This document shows, piece after piece, positions 57,865 through 64,000 of a DNA stretch of 64,000 bases. Position 1 is the first letter of the stretch. Each line of letters opens with the position of its first letter. Origin of the DNA: WHSW01 sp963705955 (GTDB lineage: Bacteria; Actinomycetota; Thermoleophilia; Solirubrobacterales; 70-9); NCBI GenBank assembly GCA_963705955.1, contig CAVPLH010000006.1, positions 806,001 to 870,000 of the forward strand, read 5' to 3'. Position numbers and translations under genes: made by a program. The notes under the pieces were generated by a model. That model saw only the letters and a list, made by a program, of their open reading frames with translations. It had not been told where the DNA came from and did no database searches.

Positions 57865-58633
57865 TTAGTTGAGCGCCGCCGCGAGGCGGCGACGGTGCTC
57901 GCGCGAGAGCTCGTGCTCGGGCCCGAGCTCGGTGAAGATGCCGACCATCGCCCGGCGGAACAGATCGCGACGGTCGGGGTCGGGCTCGGCGGCGATCGCC
58001 GCCTGAAGCCCCTCGAGTGCGGCCTCCGGATCGCCCGCATCCCAGGCGGCGAAGGCGTCCGCAAGCTGGGCGGCGGCCTCCGCGTCGACGTCGCCGTTTG
58101 CCGCGGTGAGCCGCGCCCTCGCCGCCAGTCCCTCGGCGAGAAAGTCTCCGGCCAGGGGTTCGAGCAGCTCGGCGGCCTGCTCGTTCTCACCGCGTTCGAG
58201 CAGGATCCGTCCGAGACCCGTGGCGGCCCCTGAATGACGTGGGTCGATCGCCAAGCGCGTCGCGCAGCGACTGCTCGTCGCCGGAGGCGACCAGCTCGTC
58301 GGCGGGGGAGGGGGCGAGGCCGTCGAGGAACCTCTCGATCTCGGCGGGGGGTATCGCGCCGGTGAACTCGGCGACCACGTTGCCGTCCCGGAACGCCTTC
58401 ACAGCGGGGATCCCGCGGACGCCGAAGCTGGACGCGAGGCTCTGGTTCGACTCGACGTCGACCTTGGCGAGCTCGACCCTGCCGGCGCGCTTGGCGACCG
58501 CAGCCTCGAGCGCCGGGCCGAGCTGACGGCACGGCGCGCACCATTCGGCCCAGAAGTCGACGACCACGGGCAGCTCCCGCGACCGTTCGACGACCACCGT
58601 CATGAACTCGGATTCGGCTACATCGCGACTCAA
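57865..58633 (-). CDS. Thioredoxin-TPR protein (YbbN/CnoX-like), frameshifted
   Basis: The N-terminal thioredoxin domain has WCAPC in VVVDFWAEWCAPCRQLGPAL, VDVESNQSLASSFGVRGIPAVKAF and the cis-Pro. The C-terminal part has the YbbN TPR sequence (PRHSGAATGLGRILLERGENEQAAELLEPL). The parts are in different frames. Deleting one base at about 58250-58254 gives SLRDALAIDPRHSGA and one 255-residue protein. YbbN/CnoX protects proteins from oxidation and hands them to chaperonin. Coupled position with ccdA fits a thiol-redox role. Confidence 0.82.
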
Positions 58634-58672
58634 GCCGCCATCGAGATTAGCGAGCGGGGAGAATCACCTCCG

Positions 58673-59233
58673 GTGTCCGGATCTGAGCGAGACGAGTCCC
58701 TGCGAGGCAAGCTGCTGATCGCGTCCCCGGCGCTCGGCGACCCGAACTTCGCCCGCAGCGTCGTCCTGATCACCGAGCATGGGGAGGAGGGCGCGATGGG
58801 CATCGTCCTCAACCGACCGTCCGAGACGGCGGTCGACGAGGTCGCTCCGGAGCTCACGTCGATCGCCGCCGCCGAGGCCGTGTTCGTCGGCGGTCCGGTC
58901 CAGCCGCAGGCGCTCGTCGTCCTCGCCGAGTTCAACGATCCCCGGGCGGCTGCATGGATCGTCGTCGCCGACGTCGGCTTCGTCGCCGCGGACACCGATC
59001 GCGGCGAGCTCGAGTCGGTGATTCGTCGGGGGCGCGTCTACGCCGGCTACTCGGGCTGGGGGGCGGAGCAGCTCGAGGCCGAGCTCGAGGAGGAGGCCTG
59101 GATCGTCGAGGCGCCGCTGCCGGCCGAGCTGTTTGCGGATCGGCCGGAGGCGCTGTGGCAGGACGTGCTGACCCGAAAGGGCGGCGAGTTCGCGCTCGTC
59201 GCCCGGATGCCGGAGGACCCGTCGCTGAATTGA
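58673..59233 (+). CDS. YqgE/AlgH family protein
   Basis: This 186-residue protein has the family signatures GKLLIASPALGDPNFARSVVLITEHGEEGAMGIVLNRP (as several blocks) and VYAGYSGWGAEQLEAELEEEAWIV. The molecular function is not established. It overlaps the next gene in a TTGA. Confidence 0.88.
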   Translation: MSGSERDESLRGKLLIASPALGDPNFARSVVLITEHGEEGAMGIVLNRPSETAVDEVAPELTSIAAAEAVFVGGPVQPQALVVLAEFNDPRAAAWIVVADVGFVAADTDRGELESVIRRGRVYAGYSGWGAEQLEAELEEEAWIVEAPLPAELFADRPEALWQDVLTRKGGEFALVARMPEDPSLN

Positions 59234-60318
59234 ACTCGTCGATCGCTCGCCGGCCGCCGGTTCCCGCCTCCTGGCGCCTGCGCGCGGCGCCGGGGCCGGC
59301 GATCGCGCGCGGGGTGCTGGTCGCGATCCCGGTCAGCGCCCTGTTGATGCTCGAGTTCGGGTTCGACGAGCGGGTCGTCGGCGGGATCGCGACCTCCGCC
59401 TCGTTCGCCGGCTTCGTCGCCTTCGACGCCCCCGCGCGGGTGCGGTTCCGGTGGCAGGCGGCGACCGCCCCGGTGCTCGGGCTCGCGGCGATGGTCGGGG
59501 TGCTCTCGAGCCAGACGACGGCGACCGCGATCGTCGCGATGGCGTTGGCCGCGGGGGTCGGCGGGTGCTGCGTCGCGATCTCACGGCGATTCTCGATCGC
59601 CGCGATCACCTGCGTGCTCGTCCTGTTGATCGCCCAGGGGCTCTACATCGATTTGGACGCGACGCTTCGATCGCTCGCCTACGCGACGCTGGGCGGCCTC
59701 GTACAGGCCCTCTGGGCGCTGGTGGTCTGGACCCTGTTCGACCACGCGGTCGAGCCCGACGCCGCGCGCCTGCGCTGGCGGGCCGCGCGCGCCGCCCTGC
59801 GCGAGAACCTGACGATGGGCTCGCGCAGCATGCGCCACGCGCTCCGCTGGAGCGGGGCTTTGGCGCTCGGGGTTGCGATCTACCGGGTCGTCGACCTCGG
59901 CCCGCACGGCTACTGGGTGCCGCTGACGATCCTCTTCGTGCTCCGCCCCGAGCAGGGCGAGACGGTGCGCAGGATGGCGATGCGCGCCGCCGGGACGATC
60001 GTCGGGCTGCTGATCGCGACCGCGCTCGCCGAGCTGCTCGGCGACGCGGTGATCCCGATCGCGCTCCTGCTCGGCGCCGCGATGGCGCTCGCCTACGCGT
60101 TCCTGGCGCTCGAGTACGCGATCTTCACCACCGCGATCACCGTCTTCATCGTGCTCCTCTCCGACACGCTCGGCTTCCCGGCGCTCGAGGCCGCCGACGA
60201 GCGTGCGATCGCGACCGCGATCGGGATCGCGGTCGCCGGGCTCGCCTTCCTGGTCTTCGGCGAAGGAGCGTCGGGGCGGGGCAGGCCACCGGCGCTCGGC
60301 GCGCAGCGTCACGCCTGA
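59230..60318 (+). CDS. FUSC/aromatic-acid-exporter-like membrane protein
   Basis: This 362-residue protein has two sets of about five hydrophobic helices separated by a charged region (residues about 175-210). The second set has GPHGYWVPLTILFVLRPEQGETVRRMAMRAAGTIVG, the FUSC_2 signature. The family includes aromatic acid exporters (AaeB-like). The TTG start overlaps the yqgE stop; it is chosen because the N-terminal helix set begins soon after. Confidence 0.78.
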   Translation: MNSSIARRPPVPASWRLRAAPGPAIARGVLVAIPVSALLMLEFGFDERVVGGIATSASFAGFVAFDAPARVRFRWQAATAPVLGLAAMVGVLSSQTTATAIVAMALAAGVGGCCVAISRRFSIAAITCVLVLLIAQGLYIDLDATLRSLAYATLGGLVQALWALVVWTLFDHAVEPDAARLRWRAARAALRENLTMGSRSMRHALRWSGALALGVAIYRVVDLGPHGYWVPLTILFVLRPEQGETVRRMAMRAAGTIVGLLIATALAELLGDAVIPIALLLGAAMALAYAFLALEYAIFTTAITVFIVLLSDTLGFPALEAADERAIATAIGIAVAGLAFLVFGEGASGRGRPPALGAQRHA

Positions 60319-60395
60319 CGCCGATCCTACGCACGAGAACGCACGTTATGGAAACCCGGGCTTTACAGGCAGGCGTCCGCAGGGTCGAGAACGGC

Positions 60396-61505
60396 CTAAT
60401 CGAGTCGGGCGGTCTGCTCGGCCAGGTAGGCCAGCAGTCCTCTCATTCCGTGCTCGGCGTGCACCTGCCGCTGGAGCCCGGCGCCGGAACCGGTCTCGAG
60501 CATCACGGCGATGTGGTCGAGCTCAGCCTCGCAGCCGAACTCGGCGGCGACCGTGTACGCCGTCTCCAGCGATCTCCGGGCCAGCTCGCGAGCCGGTACC
60601 AGCTCGCCGCGCCGATCGAGGAGCCTCGCCTCGAGCCCGTGGCGGGTCGCTTGAAAGCTCGACTCCGCAAGCGCCTCCCGGGCCGGGATCTCGCCCTGGT
60701 CGCGGTCGGCCTCGACCCGGACCAGGCAGTGAACGAGAGCGGCCAGCGCCCCGACGCGGCGCAGGTCGAACTGCGCATCGGCGGCGCGAATCTCGATCGT
60801 CCCGAGCCCCGGGTGAATGCGGACGTCCCACCAGATGTGGGTGTAGTCCTCCAGGTCGCCGGCGACGCAGACCTGCTTCGTGACGCGACAGAAGTGCTCG
60901 AAGTCGGCGAACTCCGGCGCCATCGCGGCGCGTGGGTAGCTGCGGAAGATCACGGTCCGAGAGCTCGCCAGACCCGAGTCCTCGCCGAACCAGAACGGCG
61001 AGTTCGCCGCCAGTGCGTTGAGCAGCGGGACGTGGGTTCGGATGCCGTTGTAGGCGCGGACGGCGACCTTCTCGTCTGGCATCCCGACGTGGATGTGCTG
61101 ACCGCAGATCGGCGTCCGCAGGACGCCCTGCAACAAGTCCTCGATCAGCGCGTAGCGCGGCGCCTGGTGCACCTCGACCTCCCCGGGCGCCGCGTTGGGA
61201 TGAAGCCCGGCGCCGATGATCTCGGTACCCGAGTCGAGCACCTCGCGCCGAATCAGGCGCAGCGCCGCAACCGCCTCGGCGGCGTTCGAGGAGACCTCCG
61301 ACCTCCCCTCGACCATCCCCTTGAAGAGCTCGCCGGTGAGCCCTCCCTCGGGAGGATCGGCTCGGCGAAGGACCTGAGCGCCGCGATCGATCAGCTCGTG
61401 GTCGCTGCCGACGAGAAGCAACTCCTCCTCGACGCCGAGCGCGAACGGCGGTTCGACACCGAAGTTGGACTCCCAGAGGGTCTCGCGCTCGGCGTCGCGT
61501 CTCAC
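60396..61505 (-). CDS. Carboxylate-amine ligase, YbdK-type glutamate-cysteine ligase homologue
   Basis: This 369-residue protein has the GCS2 pattern: LGVEEELLLV near the start, LKGMVEGRSEVSS-type substrate loop, CGQHIHVGMPD, YTHIWWDVRIHPGLGTIEIRAADAQ and HGLEARL. YbdK-type enzymes ligate glutamate to cysteine weakly. In actinobacteria homologues act in mycothiol- or ergothioneine-related pathways or are uncharacterised. The physiological substrate is unknown. Confidence 0.85.
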   Translation of the reverse strand: MRRDAERETLWESNFGVEPPFALGVEEELLLVGSDHELIDRGAQVLRRADPPEGGLTGELFKGMVEGRSEVSSNAAEAVAALRLIRREVLDSGTEIIGAGLHPNAAPGEVEVHQAPRYALIEDLLQGVLRTPICGQHIHVGMPDEKVAVRAYNGIRTHVPLLNALAANSPFWFGEDSGLASSRTVIFRSYPRAAMAPEFADFEHFCRVTKQVCVAGDLEDYTHIWWDVRIHPGLGTIEIRAADAQFDLRRVGALAALVHCLVRVEADRDQGEIPAREALAESSFQATRHGLEARLLDRRGELVPARELARRSLETAYTVAAEFGCEAELDHIAVMLETGSGAGLQRQVHAEHGMRGLLAYLAEQTARLD

Positions 61506-61549
61506 CGCTCCTCCACATCCGGCCCGGGACTAGACCCCGGAGCCGAGAG

Positions 61550-61891
61550 TCATTCGAGGTTCCAGCCGAAGTAGACCTCGGCTCTGCAGATCTTGTCGGC
61601 TTCGAAGGTCAGGACCTCGGTGTTGCGAAACCGGTGTCCATCGGTCTTCGTGCCCTCGTAGGTGACGACGACCTCGTCGCCGGCCTCGACGAGCCGTTTG
61701 AACTCGAACCCCTCGATCAGGTCGGCGTTCGGCCAGCAGCGCTCGAAGTACCGCTCGCGGTCGATTCCGGGGTCGGCGGGGCTGTAGAACGTGAAATCGT
61801 CGGTCAGCAGCTGCTCGACGACGTCACGGTCGCCGGATCCGTAGGCACGGTAGATGTCGCGAGCGAGCTTCAGGCGGTCATGTTCGGGCAT
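61550..61891 (-). CDS. SnoaL-like/NTF2-like domain protein
   Basis: This 113-residue protein opens KLARDIYRAYGSGDRDVVEQLLTDDFTFYSPAD and closes with NTEVLTFEADKICRAEVYFGW, the SnoaL-like pattern of a cone-shaped alpha+beta barrel. It follows the YjbR gene by 26 bases. The function is not determined. Confidence 0.78.
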   Translation of the reverse strand: MPEHDRLKLARDIYRAYGSGDRDVVEQLLTDDFTFYSPADPGIDRERYFERCWPNADLIEGFEFKRLVEAGDEVVVTYEGTKTDGHRFRNTEVLTFEADKICRAEVYFGWNLE

Positions 61892-61917
61892 CGAGGTCTC
61901 CAGGTTCGTCGCGGTGT

Positions 61918-62266
61918 TCAGTCGCCGCCGAGCTCGTCGTAGGCCCTCGTAAGGCGCTTCGGGGCCCTGATCCGCCAGGCCTCGATCAGGAGCTCTCGCA
62001 GTTCGTCGGGGTCCACGGTCGCCAGCTTGACGAGCATCGCCGGATGGTCCTCGTAGTGCGGAGTGATGAAGAACGTCTCGGGATCCTCCTGGATCAGCGC
62101 CTCGCGCTCGAGGAAGTCCACACGGACGACCAGCGTCTCGCCGTCCTCACGCAAACGCGCGAAACCCCTTGCCGCGGACCTTAAGCGCCGGTGTGCCGTA
62201 CGAGGTGCCCTCGACGACCTCCGGTAGCTCGCCGGCCAACTTCGTCACGGTGTCCCAGTCGGCCAT
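61918..62266 (-). CDS. MmcQ/YjbR family protein (frameshifted)
   Basis: The ATG at 62266 reads MADWDTVTKLAGELPEVVEG then TSYGTPALKVRGKGF, the family N-terminus (substrate- or DNA-binding, CyaY-like fold). The frame then stops. Removing one T from the TTT (AAA at 62162-62164 on the given strand) continues ARLREDGETLVVRVDFLEREALI and ends YDELGGD at 61918. The repaired protein has 115 residues, normal for the family. Confidence 0.75.
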
Positions 62267-62357
62267 CCCGCGAGACTAGCCACCGCTGCGGGTTTACGAC
62301 CGTTATCGGGGGCGTCGCGGACTCGCCCCGGAATCGGGTCCGAGGGCGGGCATCGCC

Positions 62358-62363
62358 TATCTT
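62358..62363 (+). promoter_or_regulatory. Putative -10 element (TATCTT) of the sigma factor gene
   Basis: TATCTT lies 13 bases before the ATG at 62377. Confidence 0.35.
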
Positions 62364-62376
62364 GCGACTGCCCCCG

Positions 62377-63201
62377 ATGAGTGCCGACCGACGCCATCGC
62401 CGCCGCCCCGCCGGTGACCTGCCCGCCCCCGGCGGCCCGAACAACGCGCTCGCCGGTGAATCCGAGCTGCTCGAAAGCTACGCCCGGACCCGCGACGAGC
62501 ACGCCCGCGAGGAGCTCGTCCGCCGCTTCCTGCCCTTCGCGCGCAGCCTCGCGATGCGTTACAGCGGCGGGGTCGAGCCGAGCGAGGACCTGATCCAGGT
62601 GGCGAGCCTCGGCCTCGTCTCGGCGCTCGAGCGGTTCGACCCGGAGCGCGGGGTTCCGTTCGCCGCCTTCGCGGGGCCGACGATCCTCGGTGAGCTGCGG
62701 CGCCACTTTCGCGATCGCGTCTGGACGATGCGCGTGCCGCGCGGCCTCCAGGAGCGGATTCGTTCGGTCGAGGGCGCGATCACGAAGCTCAGCCACGAGC
62801 TCGAGCGCTCGCCGACGGTAGCCGAGATCGCCGCTCTGGTCGAGATCGACGAGGCCGAGGTGCTGGAGGCGTTCGAGGCGGCCGGCGCGAGGCGGACGAT
62901 CTCGCTCGATCAGCCCTCGGCAGGCTCGGAGCCCGGCGACGACGCGCCGATGGCGGAGCGGATCGGCGGCGACGATCCCGGCTTCGAGCTGGTCGAGGAC
63001 CGCGCGACGCTCGACGCCACGGCAGGCGTTCTCGACGAGACCGAGCGCGAGGTCCTGCAGCTGCGGTTCGCGGAGGATCTGACCCAGTCGAAGATCGCCG
63101 AGCGGGTCGGCTACTCGCAGATGCACGTCTCCCGGATCCTGCGCCGGGCGCTCGGCAGGCTCCGAGACGCCGCGACCGAGGGCGAGACCGACGATCTCTG
63201 A
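62377..63201 (+). CDS. RNA polymerase sigma factor, SigB/SigF family
   Basis: This 274-residue group 3 sigma factor has region 2 (FLPFARSLAMRYSGGVEPSEDLIQVASLGLVSALERFDPERGVPFAAFAGPTI as several blocks). Region 3 (VPRGLQERIRSVEGAITKLSHELERSPTVAEIA) and region 4 with the HTH DLTQSKIAERVGYSQMHVSRILRRAL follow. Such factors run general stress or developmental regulons and are controlled by an RsbW-type kinase. The neighbouring convergent gene encodes one. Confidence 0.92.
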   Translation: MSADRRHRRRPAGDLPAPGGPNNALAGESELLESYARTRDEHAREELVRRFLPFARSLAMRYSGGVEPSEDLIQVASLGLVSALERFDPERGVPFAAFAGPTILGELRRHFRDRVWTMRVPRGLQERIRSVEGAITKLSHELERSPTVAEIAALVEIDEAEVLEAFEAAGARRTISLDQPSAGSEPGDDAPMAERIGGDDPGFELVEDRATLDATAGVLDETEREVLQLRFAEDLTQSKIAERVGYSQMHVSRILRRALGRLRDAATEGETDDL

Positions 63202-63213
63202 GCCGTCGCTCAG
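63198..63213. terminator. Small hairpin at the sigma/anti-sigma junction
   Basis: CTGAGC-CGTC-GCTCAG forms a 6-base-pair stem exactly across the 8-base gap, including both stop codons. No T-run follows on either strand, so terminator function is tentative. Confidence 0.35.
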
Positions 63214-64000
63214 TCCGCCGACCGACCGATCCGGATCACCAGCAGCTCACCGGAATCGACCGCCTCGACGCGGATTTCGTCGGCCAGCGTCTCCAGCGAC
63301 GTGTCGAGGGCCGGGATCCGCATCCCGTCGAGCAGGCGCTGGGCACCGCCCGGGTCCAGCGGGCCGACCCGCAGCTCGAACGAGCCGTCGCGCTCGCTGA
63401 TCGCCATCCGCGCGGTGCCGCCGGGGAACCGCTCCGGCCCGCCGGCCGAGAGCGCATCGCTGAGCAGGACGGCGTCGGAGAGCTGGTCGACCGAGAGGTC
63501 CGCACGGGTCGCGAACATCGAGATCACCCTCGAGAGGACCGGCGCGAGCAGCTCCCCTGCGGGCAACCCGATCAGGGTCTCGTCGGCGATCTCGGGTGTG
63601 GTGACCGGCTCGGCGCCGTTCTCCGCGAACGGAATCCGCATCATCACGTGGGTGCCGCGGCCGGGGGCGGCACTGATCTCGAGGCTCTCGGTGAGCGCCG
63701 CGATCAGCGGCAACCCGAGCCGCAGGCTGCGCTGCTCGACGTCGGCGAGCGGGCGGATCCCGGTGCCGAAGTCGCGCACGGTGACGATCAGGCTGGTGGG
63801 CTCGGGCCAGGCGCGCACCTCGAGCGGTCCCGGCTTGCCGTCGTCGTAGGCGTGGACGACGACGTTCATGCAGGCCTCGGTGACGACCGTCTTCAGGTCG
63901 GCGACCTCGGCCGGGTCCATCTCCAGCGCCTCTGCGAGGCCGGCGAGGGCGTGGCGGACAAGCGGAACGTTCTCGGCCTTGGCGGGCAGGGAGAACTCCA
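63210..64000 (-). CDS. RsbW-like anti-sigma regulatory kinase (N-terminus off window)
   Basis: The reverse frame is open to the window edge (263 residues seen). The HATPase_c motifs are DLKTVVTEACMNVVVHAYDD (N box), VTVRDFGTGI (G1) and SLRLGLPLIAALTESLEISAAPGRGTHVMM (G2). This matches RsbW/SpoIIAB-type serine kinases. A further roughly 120-residue C-terminal domain (after RIPFAENG) is not typical of RsbW and looks like a second, degenerate ATPase-like or regulatory module. Convergent with the sigma gene, its likely partner. Confidence 0.82.
   Translation of the reverse strand, partial: EFSLPAKAENVPLVRHALAGLAEALEMDPAEVADLKTVVTEACMNVVVHAYDDGKPGPLEVRAWPEPTSLIVTVRDFGTGIRPLADVEQRSLRLGLPLIAALTESLEISAAPGRGTHVMMRIPFAENGAEPVTTPEIADETLIGLPAGELLAPVLSRVISMFATRADLSVDQLSDAVLLSDALSAGGPERFPGGTARMAISERDGSFELRVGPLDPGGAQRLLDGMRIPALDTSLETLADEIRVEAVDSGELLVIRIGRSAD

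Noticed and set aside
1..64000. CRISPR array, tRNA, rRNA, insertion sequence or prophage
   Set aside because: No regularly spaced repeats, no cloverleaf or rRNA-like stretches in the gaps, and no transposase, integrase or phage structural genes among the supported CDSs.

Overview
This window is a GC-rich, densely packed bacterial chromosome segment. The gene set points to a deep-branching actinobacterium, most likely Thermoleophilia (Solirubrobacterales-like). The pointers are a HisZ plus short-form HisG pair, a GarA-like FHA protein next to a MerR regulator, a one-motif RsiG-like protein, a SepF/YggS/YggT division neighbourhood, a SigB/SigF-type sigma factor beside an RsbW-like kinase, and secreted proteins with Ig-like repeats. 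The taxonomic call is inference. I see no rRNA, tRNA, CRISPR array, insertion sequence or phage.

Layout. 1-6.4 kb: the 5' part of an isocitrate/isopropylmalate dehydrogenase, a small zinc-site protein, YccF, an FAD oxidase, a large membrane protein, an alpha/beta hydrolase and an HD protein. 6.6-14.1 kb: murA, then hisZ-hisG-hisD-hisB-hisH-hisA, a small ORF and hisF. 14.1-21 kb: a beta-propeller protein, cca, pgeF, yggS, sepF, proC, yggT, lspA, rluD. 21-29 kb: rpsB-tsf-pyrH-frr, a strong intrinsic terminator, uppS, cdsA, nfo (reverse), dxr and the site-2 protease. 29-34.7 kb: an acyl-CoA synthetase, secreted proteins and ispG. 34.8-40.2 kb: an envelope-glycan group (two large multi-pass proteins, a methyltransferase, GtrA, GT2). 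40.2-49.5 kb: proS, a CDP-alcohol transferase, rsiG-like, garA-like, merR, an SRPBCC protein, an ADPS-like flavoenzyme, a membrane HTH/RskA protein, a thioesterase and nadE. 49.5-58.6 kb: a secreted HEXXH protein, a potassium channel, a multicopper oxidase with a blue-copper protein, a WS/DGAT acyltransferase, ccdA and a thioredoxin-TPR protein. 58.7-64 kb: yqgE, a FUSC protein, a carboxylate-amine ligase, small proteins, and a sigma factor converging on its likely anti-sigma kinase.

Three patterns run through the window. (1) A TANNNT hexamer lies 6-13 bases upstream of many start codons that lack a Shine-Dalgarno, which suggests widespread leaderless transcription. (2) A palindrome with the core AGATGAGTGAT sits at three convergent gene junctions and supplies stop codons to the flanking genes. 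(3) About ten otherwise good genes contain a single-base frameshift, often at short homopolymers. This is most simply explained by sequence error in an assembly, and it creates false fusions such as HisD-HisB.

The genes serve mainly core functions: histidine synthesis, translation, lipoprotein and phospholipid processing, isoprenoid precursors (dxr, ispG, uppS) and peptidoglycan (murA). The most distinctive regulatory locus is 42.56-44.18 kb, where a putative c-di-GMP-binding anti-sigma protein, a zinc-ribbon GarA homologue and a MerR regulator are adjacent.
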